From positions 1 to 32,736 of the forward strand of contig DGUP01000016.1 of the NCBI GenBank assembly GCA_002394685.1: 32,736 nucleotides of DNA, written 5' to 3'. Shown piece by piece: positions 10,001 to 16,907 of this stretch. The stretch's first letter is position 1, and the number at the start of each line of letters is the position of its first letter. Source of the DNA: Treponema sp. UBA4307. Lineage in GTDB: Bacteria; Spirochaetota; Spirochaetia; Treponematales; Treponemataceae. The translations under genes and the position numbers were made by a program. The notes beneath the pieces are model-generated. The model was not told the DNA's origin. It ran no database searches and saw only the letters and a program-made list of their open reading frames with translations.

Positions 10001-10099
10001 ATGGATTGTGGCTTTGCCTTCTCTTATAATATTTTGACAGGCAGCTACGAATACGATGATTTATTCTTTAATATTCATATGGACTGGCTCAGATTCTAA
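7016..10099 (+). CDS. Large exported protein: HExxH gluzincin-like domain, β-propeller-like region, C-terminal β-barrel-like region
   Basis: 1027 residues. A signal peptide ending at SFAQQ is followed by a ~270-residue domain with the zinc-protease motif HELIHG (His121, Glu122, His125) and, 35 residues later, WAMEGLTTVLE with Glu160 as a likely third zinc ligand, as in MA-clan gluzincins. The middle part (about 280-650) has repeated TolB/WD40-like strands such as LFVWSPDDGLRQLT, NADGSKIAFLT and YPSWNSEGKLSFTS. It contains two highly charged Lys/Glu/Asp/Ser-rich linkers. From about residue 690 the sequence alternates aromatic and polar residues and ends in WLRF; a terminal Phe is common in outer-membrane barrels. 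The track start at 7004 is rejected because GGAGGTG at 7005-7011 fits the ATG at 7016. Function unknown; an outer-membrane-anchored surface or periplasmic peptidase is the best inference. Confidence 0.82.
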   Translation: MKKIIPALLLLLTAAYSFAQQSDAKFSGFRQAETRHFRFIFEEESREATENYALYADEAWNKIARAYSIPQDKIDVYVTARTNTVNAYTFFLPPEIMMFNSPVLTPEFGFRDEWQKLFFTHELIHGANVTFESKSYFGSKLFGNALRAWNYSAVPGWAMEGLTTVLETELSDGGRGRSPYFEMMFKAPTIDNGFLSYAEIENSNEPPAGPAYVMGYLIMRSIADRWGLDTLADIERNRIFDWEDAVKQVTGVAASDIYLETRSALSKKFNRERTIPEGKIISPRQPWLSYHYPVLVLDDGSMILIKSGDGAPAVIQFRPGAEDGCENFKQDFRDKINKNLESILESIEDKDSSDKKEKDPNEGHVKETILFNGMFPDEFSVTADENLNVYSVQPKVFADRAPGVATETPLFVWSPDDGLRQLTKNISLFQPSVSRKGNLLVALQQKGMKTVLVQVDTKTGEISDLYADEKYCIAEPVVNADGSKIAFLTLTGKRALVQVLDVASKKVETVFNDGETIYDPAYPSWNSEGKLSFTSNNRGRLEVYEYDDAKKTAEVVVSDPIAALWADKTDKGIIYASYSSTGYVLKIKPDSEWKKVPDFNGPSMPGQIMTFGSLEDDYPSFNPFNVGPSEDVVYRSSWYKNGKKFVSSADKKSEDSDEKKSETENAESEKSDNQSEAFTEVITTLQNERPYVREIQPVLYFPSIGFAPGIQQTLYGGFGYNFLAFTSRAAEKQGLIAAGIYYYPKLQNVSGAFFAELPFANSQADILFLREFHTNGEGAEKTFNEVNMALASFTSPILRRSFYSNAVDLSWLAEVDVRAMRSSSNEISLVQTDIPYNFYLNFQTGLDLFTGRMYDNSTISNRTSAYFLGEWSSKYEQLFMGVEAVSNLDMYLSWINLFTNVKFRYMDNGSASETPLFSNVTFAGQHLNSLYPGHLVLEAGLNLGGMRVSEEILFNMGKSSVHSNTPDNDWIFNMALEDKLVTNIAFVIMDSGRTYMDCGFAFSYNILTGSYEYDDLFFNIHMDWLRF

Positions 10100-10119
10100 T
10101 AGTTTTAATAAAGATTATA

Positions 10120-10148
10120 AGGGGTTCTTTTTAAGAGCCCCTTTTTTT
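10120..10148 (+). terminator. Rho-independent terminator after the gluzincin-propeller gene
   Basis: A 10-bp stem (10120-10129 with 10133-10142, one G-U pair) has a three-base loop and is followed by a run of T to 10148. It lies 20 bases after the stop codon. Confidence 0.93.
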
Positions 10149-10190
10149 ATTCTTTATGGCTTAGTCAGATTTTTTGTTTAAGAAGATATA

Positions 10191-10216
10191 TTGACAAAGT
10201 CATTATAATATATAAA
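10191..10216 (+). promoter_or_regulatory. Possible promoter in the gene-free stretch before the MFS gene
   Basis: TTGACA (10191-10196) is a perfect -35 match. The best -10 candidate, TATAAA at 10211-10216, gives a short 14-base spacer in a very AT-rich context, so the exact -10 is uncertain. It would drive the nested inverted repeats at 10241-10315 and possibly the MFS gene. Confidence 0.35.
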
Positions 10217-10240
10217 AATTAAATATTATGTGGAAATCAA

Positions 10241-10315
10241 CAGTTTTACAGTTAAGAAAGAAAGCAGCTCTCCCAATCTAGCTATGGGGGTAGTGGGCCT
10301 TTTTCAGTAAAACTG
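10241..10315 (+). ncRNA. Candidate structured RNA or degenerate mobile-element end
   Basis: The gene-free stretch 10149-10446 holds one clear structure. A perfect 9-bp outer inverted repeat, CAGTTTTAC (10241-10249) with GTAAAACTG (10307-10315), encloses an inner 6-bp stem, CTCCCA (10270-10275) with TGGGGG (10285-10290), with a 9-base loop. A T-rich run follows the outer stem. A TTGACA box lies 45 bases upstream. It matches no RNA family I can name. It could be a small RNA, a leader of the MFS gene, or the remnant of a mobile element. The rest of this stretch (10330-10440) shows only a small CCTG/CAGG hairpin near 10424-10435. Confidence 0.3.
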
Positions 10316-10446
10316 ATTTTGTCTTTTTAATTAATCAGCTTACAATTTACCCCGTCTCATCTTTATTTTTTTGCTAATGGTTAGTAGGAATTACTGGCAG
10401 TATTTTCACTAGTATTATTATGCCTGCCGACAGGAATCGGTAAATT

Positions 10447-11541
10447 ATGTTTAACTTAAAAAAACAAATAAATAAATTATATATCTCAGAAATTTTAGGA
10501 AATATTTCTTTAACGGGTGCCTGGGTTGCAATCCTTGCAGCACGAGGTTTTTCTCTTCCTCAGATTGGACTTTCAGAAACTATCTTTCATATTGTGAGCC
10601 TGCTTTTTGAAATTCCTTCTGGTGTTCTTGCAGATGTCTTTGGAAGAAAAAAAATGCTTTTAATTTCTTGCTGCCTGAACATGCTCAGTGATTTGATAAT
10701 GATTTTTTCAAATAGTTTTGGAATTGTCTGTTTTTCATTTTGTATTAGAGCCTTAAGTTATAATTTTTATTCTGGTTCAGACGAAGCCCTTGCCTATGAT
10801 TCAATGAAAAGTCAGGGGAAGGAAAACCTTTATGAAAAATTTTCATCCAATCAACTTATCATTTATAGAGTTACTGATGGAATTTCAACTATGGCTGCAG
10901 GACTTGCCTTGTACCTGGGTTACAGAATTGCTTACGCCATATCATTAATTTTTATGATTTTTCAACTGGTAACTTTGTCTGGATTGAAGGAAATAAATTT
11001 TATTTCAGCAAAGGAAAAGGAAGAAAGAAAATTCTTAAAGGAAATACTAAATTGTTTTAAGGAAAGTTTTACTTTTTTAATAAAACAAAAAAAGGTTTTT
11101 CTTCTTATGCTTACAAATTCTTTTGTAGGTGCCCTTGATATACTTTTGCTTTTCTTTCTTCAGGCAAAACTTCCTCAGGCCGGAATGCCAGAGTGGGCTT
11201 TAGGTTTTGCCCTGCTTATAATGCAGGCTGGTGGCATTTTAGGCGCAAAGCTTATTCTTAAACTGAAGAATATTTCTTATCCTTTTTTATTTGGTGTGTG
11301 TGTGGCGATTGTTCTGTTGGGAATTTTCCTTGAGCATACAGGAATGTATGTGATCATGACCTTAGGTGGATTTCTTGCAGCCCTTGCAGATGATGCACTT
11401 CAGGTAAGAAGCAATAAAATTTTACAGGACAAGTTTCCTTCTGAGCAGAGGGCGGCTTTAGGTTCTGTAGAATCCTTCAGTTTTTCAATCATTATGCTTA
11501 TTCTGTCACCTCTGGCGGGATTCTTTTATTCCTTCTGGTAA
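10447..11541 (+). CDS. MFS transporter
   Basis: 364 residues, short for the major facilitator superfamily but with about 11-12 hydrophobic segments. The loop 2-3 signature is present as GVLADVFGRKKML. FYSGSDEALAYDSMK after segment 4 is characteristic of a prokaryotic MFS branch of undefined substrate range. A charged cytoplasmic linker (KEKEERKFLKEI) separates the two halves. An AGGA sequence lies 11 bases before the ATG, rather far, so initiation may be inefficient or use another signal. The gene converges on the DUF3943 gene with only 16 bases between stop codons and no obvious terminator there. The transported compound cannot be predicted. Confidence 0.88.
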   Translation: MFNLKKQINKLYISEILGNISLTGAWVAILAARGFSLPQIGLSETIFHIVSLLFEIPSGVLADVFGRKKMLLISCCLNMLSDLIMIFSNSFGIVCFSFCIRALSYNFYSGSDEALAYDSMKSQGKENLYEKFSSNQLIIYRVTDGISTMAAGLALYLGYRIAYAISLIFMIFQLVTLSGLKEINFISAKEKEERKFLKEILNCFKESFTFLIKQKKVFLLMLTNSFVGALDILLLFFLQAKLPQAGMPEWALGFALLIMQAGGILGAKLILKLKNISYPFLFGVCVAIVLLGIFLEHTGMYVIMTLGGFLAALADDALQVRSNKILQDKFPSEQRAALGSVESFSFSIIMLILSPLAGFFYSFW

Positions 11542-11557
11542 TAAAAGTTAATGATGA

Positions 11558-12964
11558 TCAGTTAAAAATATAGCTGGCAAAAAGTGAGGCGCTGAATTCA
11601 TTTTCATTCAGTTCTCTGTCTGAAGATGGATTCAGCTGATATTTGCCTGTAAAATCTGCTTTAAGGCCTGCGCTTAATCCTGCAAAAATTTTATGTCTGT
11701 ATGAGGCGCTTGCTTCTGCCACAAAATAATTTCCTTCTGGAATCAGCATTTCACCTGCCTGTCCGTAAGAAAAAAGAAAGGCTCCTTTTCCTTCAAGGGA
11801 AAAAATTCCTGCTGTGGGAGAATTGAATCCCAGATAAAATTTAAGTTCCGGGCCGTTTGTAAAAGTATAGGCTTTGGGACAAAGTTTTCCCTTTGAAACT
11901 TTCTGAATACTGTCTGTTACCCCAAGAAAAATATAATCACCTTCAAGACCCCAGACTAGTTCTCCTGCATTAAGATTGTTCCTTTGCTTAAAGAAAAGAC
12001 CTGTGGAATTTGTTGAAAGCCACATTCTGGAAGAATAAGTTACATTATAATTGTAGGAAAGTCCCAGTGTTTTATCTTTGTTTACAGCCTCTCCCAGTCC
12101 CCTGGAAAAAAGGGTGGAGTCAAAGTCTGCCTTCAGTTTGTAGCCGCCAGTATCCTTTGCAAGAAAAAGTTCTGTTTCAAACTGATCCATTAATTCTTTT
12201 GAATTATGATTATAGGGATCCTGATAGACAATCTTCATATCAAAAAATCCCTGTAAGTTATTTTCCTGCTGATTTTCAAAAAGGCCTTCATCATTATCCC
12301 CATAATTTACAGAAGAAAAAAGAAAGGCTGGTCCTGCAGAAAGTTCAATGCTGTATATTTTTGACTGCCCCTGTTCCGGCTGCCTGCCCCGGATAAAATA
12401 ATTAAATGTTCCGAATGGATCTATAATAAAACCTAAAAGTGGATGAACTGCAAAAGCTTCATTTCCTAAACGAAAAAGCTGTTCTCCTAAAACTGCTCCT
12501 GCGAAAGTGGTAGTGAGAAAATCATTAAGGGAATTTGTACCTGCTTCCTGAACTGTTTCCCAGAGAAAGGAACCTGTTCCTGTGTAAAGAAGTGACTGGG
12601 CAAAGGAAAGTCCGTTGCTTCTGGACGCTGTAAAATAAAGACTTCCAAAATATGCGTGGGCTCCCTGATTTTTTTGGAATGAAGAAATATCCCAGATCCA
12701 GGGAGTTGTAAGGTTTGCTTTTAATGTATCAAAACTTGTTTCCTTCCAGTCCTGCCCCATAACATAGATTGCAAAATCTTTAACAAACATATTTGTGGAA
12801 ACGATTTCTGCCAGTGGAAAAATATAGTCTATGGCAGAGGCTCTGTTCCAGAATATTAATTTTATTTCAGGCAGGAGCTCCTCTTTCTTTTCACTTTCCT
12901 GTGCTGTTCCGTAAGAAAGTATAAGAAAGAGAGTAATTGCAAGAAGTAAAAGTTTTTTTTTCAT
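11558..12964 (-). CDS. DUF3943 domain protein, probable outer-membrane protein
   Basis: 468 residues. A signal peptide ends near YGTAQES. Residues ~60-200 carry the DUF3943 pattern: TPWIWDISSFQKNQGAHAYF, LYFTASRSNGLSF, a segment around GTGSFLWETVQEAGTNSLND, and GAVLGEQLFR. The remainder alternates aromatic and polar residues in the manner of β-strands and ends in FASYIFN, consistent with an outer-membrane barrel. The biochemical role of DUF3943 is not known to me. The gene begins 15 bases after the stop codon of the DUF368 gene on the same strand, so the two are almost certainly one transcript. No clear terminator lies between it and the convergent MFS gene. Confidence 0.83.
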   Translation of the reverse strand: MKKKLLLLAITLFLILSYGTAQESEKKEELLPEIKLIFWNRASAIDYIFPLAEIVSTNMFVKDFAIYVMGQDWKETSFDTLKANLTTPWIWDISSFQKNQGAHAYFGSLYFTASRSNGLSFAQSLLYTGTGSFLWETVQEAGTNSLNDFLTTTFAGAVLGEQLFRLGNEAFAVHPLLGFIIDPFGTFNYFIRGRQPEQGQSKIYSIELSAGPAFLFSSVNYGDNDEGLFENQQENNLQGFFDMKIVYQDPYNHNSKELMDQFETELFLAKDTGGYKLKADFDSTLFSRGLGEAVNKDKTLGLSYNYNVTYSSRMWLSTNSTGLFFKQRNNLNAGELVWGLEGDYIFLGVTDSIQKVSKGKLCPKAYTFTNGPELKFYLGFNSPTAGIFSLEGKGAFLFSYGQAGEMLIPEGNYFVAEASASYRHKIFAGLSAGLKADFTGKYQLNPSSDRELNENEFSASLFASYIFN

Positions 12965-12979
12965 CCTGGGAAAATCCTT

Positions 12980-13945
12980 TTATTTTTTTATTTCTTCTGC
13001 CTTTTGTTCCTGGGAAATTTCCTCAGTTTTTTCTTTATCCTTGTTTTCTTCTGGAGCAAGTTTTGAACTTAAATAAGCAAGAACTACACCTATTAAGAGG
13101 CAGATTATTGAAGCAACGCCCTGGAGTGGTGATTTGAATGTAAAGCCCGGGAAGATGTTGATTGCAGAAGCAATAATCAATCCAAAAATTAATGCGTAAG
13201 ACTGATTTGGAAATTTCTTAAGAAGATATGCAATCAGTCTGGAACCAAGAGCCAGTCCTGCTAAAACACCAATTCCATTTGGCAATATTGTAATGATTGC
13301 CCTGAACATTTCCTGCCAGTCTCTCTTAAAGAATGAGGTAATCATTAAATCAATTCCACCTGTTACAATTAAATAAACACCCATAATCAGCATAATAAGG
13401 GCTCCTGAAATACCAGGCATAATCATTGCAACTGCACCTAAAACTCCGGCAGCAAAAATCTTAAATACAAGAGGCCAGGTTAATGGAGGGAGTTCGCCTG
13501 TAACTTCTGCATCTGGAATTTTTGATTCCATGTAACCCATCCAGAGCATAACTGCAATTCCGGCTGTAATACAAAGTACAATGGCAATAATTTTTCCGGC
13601 GGAAAATTTTTCTTCCTTGTTCTTTTTAGCAATGATATATTTGAACAGAAGGGGAATGCTTCCAATAACAAGGCCTGTAAAGAAATAGTTTGTCTGTACA
13701 GGATAATTTCCATAAAGAATCTTAATAAGCTTTGAGAAAAGAACAATTCCAGTCAGCATACCCAGTAAAAGAGGAATTGAAAACTTTCTGTTCTTCCAGA
13801 TTTTCTTAAGGTTGAAGTTGAAAATTTCTACGAATTTATCATAAATATTTAAAATAACGGCAACTGTTGAGCCTGATACTCCAGGAATAATATTTGCTAT
13901 TCCAATACAAATTCCGGATAACAGGTTCCTTAAAATAACTAACAT
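12980..13945 (-). CDS. DUF368 family membrane protein (undecaprenyl-phosphate translocase, PopT-like)
   Basis: 321 residues with about 8-9 membrane segments. The N-terminus GICIGIANIIPGVSGSTVAV and the internal AVAMIMPGISGALIMLIMG are the paired inverted PGxSG motifs of DUF368. Some DUF368 proteins (PopT) have been shown to return undecaprenyl phosphate across the cytoplasmic membrane for envelope glycan synthesis. That role is inferred here by family. The C-terminal ~28 residues are a Lys/Glu-rich cytoplasmic tail. The frame extends nine codons upstream to 13972, but AGAGG at 13955-13951 lies five bases before the ATG at 13945, and no ribosome site precedes the longer form. It is the first gene of an operon with the DUF3943 protein. 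Confidence 0.9.
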   Translation of the reverse strand: MLVILRNLLSGICIGIANIIPGVSGSTVAVILNIYDKFVEIFNFNLKKIWKNRKFSIPLLLGMLTGIVLFSKLIKILYGNYPVQTNYFFTGLVIGSIPLLFKYIIAKKNKEEKFSAGKIIAIVLCITAGIAVMLWMGYMESKIPDAEVTGELPPLTWPLVFKIFAAGVLGAVAMIMPGISGALIMLIMGVYLIVTGGIDLMITSFFKRDWQEMFRAIITILPNGIGVLAGLALGSRLIAYLLKKFPNQSYALIFGLIIASAINIFPGFTFKSPLQGVASIICLLIGVVLAYLSSKLAPEENKDKEKTEEISQEQKAEEIKK

Positions 13946-13974
13946 AAAAACCTCTGTAATTATCTTATACAATC

Positions 13975-14009
13975 TGCAGGTTTCAGATTATGTTTTTTCC
14001 AAACCTGCA
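13975..14009 (-). promoter_or_regulatory. Perfect inverted repeat upstream of the DUF368 gene, possible operator
   Basis: TGCAGGTTT (13975-13983) and AAACCTGCA (14001-14009) form a perfect 9-bp inverted repeat with 17 bases between. It ends 30 bases before the DUF368 start codon, next to a TATAAG -10-like box (13969-13964). No U-run follows on either strand, so it does not look like a terminator. Confidence 0.4.
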
Positions 14010-14084
14010 TGTGACAATTTTAACAGTTATACAGTTTTGTGTCGAGCAAGGTTTTTTCCGGTCATTATTCCTTGAAAATTTTTC

Positions 14085-14112
14085 TTGCAGATTATGGGAT
14101 TTATTGTATACT
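14085..14112 (+). promoter_or_regulatory. Probable sigma-70 promoter of the porin-like gene
   Basis: TTGCAG (14085-14090) and TATACT (14107-14112) are separated by 16 bases, 45 bases before the ATG. A ribosome site GGAGGA at 14147-14152 follows. Confidence 0.6.
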
Positions 14113-14122
14113 GATATAAGTT

Positions 14123-14137
14123 GATAGTAATACTATC
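14123..14137 (+). promoter_or_regulatory. Palindrome in the 5' leader of the porin-like gene
   Basis: GATAGT (14123-14128) and ACTATC (14132-14137) form a perfect 6-bp inverted repeat with a 3-base centre. It lies about 11 bases after the -10 box, near or just after the expected transcript start. It could be an operator or an mRNA-stabilising hairpin. Confidence 0.35.
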
Positions 14138-14156
14138 ATATACATTGGAGGATACA

Positions 14157-15128
14157 ATGATTAAAACAAAAAAACTGCTTGCCGCAATGGCACTTTCATT
14201 AGCATTTGCAGCAGGAGCATTTGCTGAGCTGCCGGAGAATCTTACTTTCTCTATTACAACAGATTTTGCCTATTATCCGGCTTCTGAAAAAATCGTAAAC
14301 AATCCTAATGCACATTTTGCTCCACTTACCGGACCTTACAGTGGACTGGAGGGCAGAGTAACAGGAAATGCAACTTATACAATTGCAACTCCTCTTGGAA
14401 GTCACTGGCTTTTGAGTGGTGCTAATGTTGCTTTAAATGCATCTTTTGAAGTTTCTCCTGTTTCTGTTAAGCCTGGTCTTTCTGTTGCTTTTACTCCACT
14501 TCCATTCCTGGTATTTTCTGCAGGTGCACAGGCTGGTACAGGATGGGATTTAGCCGGCATGGACGGTATGTCTGCATGGAATTATGGAACAAACAAATAT
14601 GATGATCTTGCAACATTCAAGAACTGGTACCTTAAGTGGTATGCTCAGGGAACTTTCCAGTTTGATACAGGTGCAGTAATTCCTGGTGACTGGACACACG
14701 TTGTTCTTCAGTATTCTTATCAGGTTTACTACGAAAAGATTACTGGTGTTGCTGATACAGATGTATGGCAGTGGCAGGTTTCCGGTAACAAGGTAAACGG
14801 CTTAAAGAATTATCAGAGCTTCGTTCTTGCATATCAGATGCCTCTTAAACTTTACCGCGTAGGAGTTCTTGCTGAAATTGATGGTTACTATGATGATGCT
14901 GCTTACAAGAATGCAGATTTCTCCGGATCATTCAAATCAATCAGCATCAGCCCTCTTGCCCAGATTAAGTTTAACGAACACAACACACTGAGCATTCTTC
15001 TTGGATTCTCAAGCCGCAGAAGTTACGATACTGCAGTAGCAGATGGAGATATTGAAAGCGAATACAACTTCGTAAGCAGAGAATGGTACTTTAACCGCAT
15101 CGCCCTCAGCTACAGCTACACTTTCTAA
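14157..15128 (+). CDS. Outer-membrane β-barrel (porin-like) protein
   Basis: 323 residues. A signal peptide with an Ala-rich core ends near AAGAFAELP. The mature part is a chain of alternating hydrophobic and polar segments with many Tyr, Trp and Phe, for example FSITTDFAYYP, WYLKWYAQGTFQF and VVLQYSYQVYYE. It ends in LSYSYTF, and the final Phe is the usual sorting signal for assembly into the outer membrane. The frame opens at 14121, but GGAGGA at 14147-14152 fixes the ATG at 14157. A consensus promoter, a strong ribosome site and a long terminator suggest high expression as a stand-alone gene. I cannot assign it to a named treponemal porin family, and the substrate is unknown. Confidence 0.82.
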   Translation: MIKTKKLLAAMALSLAFAAGAFAELPENLTFSITTDFAYYPASEKIVNNPNAHFAPLTGPYSGLEGRVTGNATYTIATPLGSHWLLSGANVALNASFEVSPVSVKPGLSVAFTPLPFLVFSAGAQAGTGWDLAGMDGMSAWNYGTNKYDDLATFKNWYLKWYAQGTFQFDTGAVIPGDWTHVVLQYSYQVYYEKITGVADTDVWQWQVSGNKVNGLKNYQSFVLAYQMPLKLYRVGVLAEIDGYYDDAAYKNADFSGSFKSISISPLAQIKFNEHNTLSILLGFSSRRSYDTAVADGDIESEYNFVSREWYFNRIALSYSYTF

Positions 15129-15152
15129 TTTTTTAATCAGATACTTCACAGC

Positions 15153-15198
15153 AGATTCTTCTCATCAGCAGGTAACTGGTGGGAAGAATCTTTTCTTC
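15153..15198 (+). terminator. Strong terminator after the porin-like gene
   Basis: A 16-bp stem (15153-15168 with 15176-15191, two G-U pairs) has a 7-base loop and is followed by TTTCTTC. The long stem makes it a strong terminator despite the interrupted T run. Confidence 0.85.
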
Positions 15199-15227
15199 TT
15201 TACACAATAATTGTTCCATATTAATAT
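15199..15227 (+). promoter_or_regulatory. Promoter of the first BspA-like gene, probably giving a leaderless mRNA
   Basis: TTTACA (15199-15204) and TAATAT (15222-15227) are separated by 17 bases. The ATG at 15234 begins 6 bases after the -10 box, so the expected transcript start is at the start codon itself. There is no Shine-Dalgarno sequence. Confidence 0.5.
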
Positions 15228-15233
15228 TTCAGT

Positions 15234-16838
15234 ATGGACAAAAGAATCGCATTTTTTATTCTGTTTACATTTTCTCTGATTGTTTCTGCCTCTGCACAGA
15301 GAACATTAAAGTATGCCATAGACTCAGATAATAATCTTATTTTAAGTTCCTCTTCTGTTCCACTTGGCTTTTACACTGAAAGGGATCTGGAAGACCAAAA
15401 ACTTTCTGCTGTTAATATTCCATCTTCAATTGAAGGAAGAAAAGTTGTAGGAATAGGAAAAAAAGTTTTCTACGGCGATTCCACTCTGGCACAGGTTTAT
15501 ATCCCTGCAAGTATAGAATACATTGGAGATGATGCTTTTTCCGATTGTAGAAACTTAAAAAAAATTACTGTTGCATCTGACAATCCCCGCTATAAAGTTG
15601 AGGGAAATTTTCTGATTGATAAAATCAACAACAAACTGGTTTCTGTTTTTAGGGTCGGGGAGGAAGTTGTTATTCCGGAAGGTATTACTGAAATTCCGGA
15701 GAATTTTTTCAGTTTCGCAAATCAATTAAAGAAAGTTGTTCTCCCGGATTCTCTGATCCGTATTGGGGATAAAGCATTTTATAAACAGTACAATCTTTGC
15801 TCAATAAACTTCCCGAAAAATCTTCAGTATATTGGAGACAATGCTTTTGAAGAGTGCCAGAAACTTGCCCTTGCAGTAGACCTTCCTGAATCTCTCCTTT
15901 ATCTGGGAAAGGAGGCTTTTAAGAACAGTAAAATTACTTCTGTATCCCTGCCGTCAAATTTTGAAAGTCTGGCAGACGGTCTTTTCTGTGGATGCAATAA
16001 TCTTACAAAAGTAAAATTACCGTCCAATCTTAAGATTGTTGGAAACGAAACTTTTTCTGCATGTTCTGCCCTCATGGATTTATCTATTCCAGATACAGTA
16101 GAGTTTACCGGTAAAGAATCATTTTCTCACATGAATTTTAAAAAACTTGTAATTCCAAAAGCAATGACTGTAGTTTCCAGCGGCGCTTTTCAATTTTGCA
16201 AAATAGATGAAGTTGTCTTTCATTCAAAAGTAAAGGAAATTGGAAGCATGGCATTTTATAAATCAAAAATACCTGCCGTAAAAATTCCAAAAAATATTGA
16301 GACTGTCGGCCCTTCAGCTTTTACTGAATGCGAACTTCAGTCAATAATAATTGAAAAAGGTGTAAAGGTTCTTGAACGAAATGCTTTTAGCTGGAATCGG
16401 ATTGATGAATTAGTTCTCCCGGATTCAATCACTAAAATTGGTTCAGGTGCTTTTTCAAATTGCCGAATGAAAAATCTTGTGCTTCCAAAAAAAATTACCC
16501 GCATTGAAGACGATGCTTTCAGTTCAAATTTCCTGACAGTTCTTGAACTTCCAAAAACTTTAACTTACATTGGTGATTCTGCTTTCAGCGCAAATTATCT
16601 GAATAAAGTTATTCTTCCTGAAAAACTTGAATATATTGGGGATTACGCTTTTATGACAGATTCCTATTCGGGTAAGGAAAGCTTGTATGAAATTAAAATA
16701 CCTGCAAGCGTTAAGTTTATTGGTAAAAATCCTTTCTGCCGTTATACCCTGGTGTATGTTAAAAAGGCTTCCTATGCAGAAAGCTGGTGTAAGGATCCTT
16801 TTAACAGTCAAAAGTTTTATATGTGGAAAAATTATTAA
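15234..16838 (+). CDS. Secreted BspA-type leucine-rich repeat protein
   Basis: 534 residues. A signal peptide ends near SASAQRT. From about residue 50 to 515 the protein is built of 22-24-residue repeats of the treponemal (TpLRR/BspA) type, with units such as IPASIEYIGDDAFSDCRNLK and LPDSITKIGSGAFSNCRMK. The last ~20 residues (YAESWCKDPF onward) are the typical terminal cap of such proteins. Known BspA relatives act as surface adhesins in oral and gut bacteria, but no anchoring signal is visible here, so its final location is unknown. The ATG has no ribosome site, but a promoter lies just upstream (possible leaderless mRNA). It converges with a second BspA-like gene and shares its terminator. 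Confidence 0.9.
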   Translation: MDKRIAFFILFTFSLIVSASAQRTLKYAIDSDNNLILSSSSVPLGFYTERDLEDQKLSAVNIPSSIEGRKVVGIGKKVFYGDSTLAQVYIPASIEYIGDDAFSDCRNLKKITVASDNPRYKVEGNFLIDKINNKLVSVFRVGEEVVIPEGITEIPENFFSFANQLKKVVLPDSLIRIGDKAFYKQYNLCSINFPKNLQYIGDNAFEECQKLALAVDLPESLLYLGKEAFKNSKITSVSLPSNFESLADGLFCGCNNLTKVKLPSNLKIVGNETFSACSALMDLSIPDTVEFTGKESFSHMNFKKLVIPKAMTVVSSGAFQFCKIDEVVFHSKVKEIGSMAFYKSKIPAVKIPKNIETVGPSAFTECELQSIIIEKGVKVLERNAFSWNRIDELVLPDSITKIGSGAFSNCRMKNLVLPKKITRIEDDAFSSNFLTVLELPKTLTYIGDSAFSANYLNKVILPEKLEYIGDYAFMTDSYSGKESLYEIKIPASVKFIGKNPFCRYTLVYVKKASYAESWCKDPFNSQKFYMWKNY

Positions 16839-16844
16839 AAAAAA

Positions 16845-16879
16845 CTCTGAAAGATGCTGATGTTCAATGTCTTTCAGAG
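16845..16879 (-). terminator. Shared terminator between convergent BspA-like genes
   Basis: A perfect 10-bp stem, CTCTGAAAGA (16845-16854) with TCTTTCAGAG (16870-16879), is flanked on the left by eight A, giving an immediate U run on the minus strand. On the plus strand a T run begins seven bases after the stem. It is best on the minus strand and probably serves both. Confidence 0.82.
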
Positions 16880-16907
16880 GTATCTGTTTTTTTCTATCAA
16901 ATATTTG

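Noticed and set aside
10226..10330. A named riboswitch
   Set aside because: The stems do not match any riboswitch consensus I can recall, so only a generic structured-RNA candidate is reported.
13480..13746. Minus-strand open frame inside the DUF368 gene
   Set aside because: A shadow frame of the DUF368 coding region without start signals or family resemblance.
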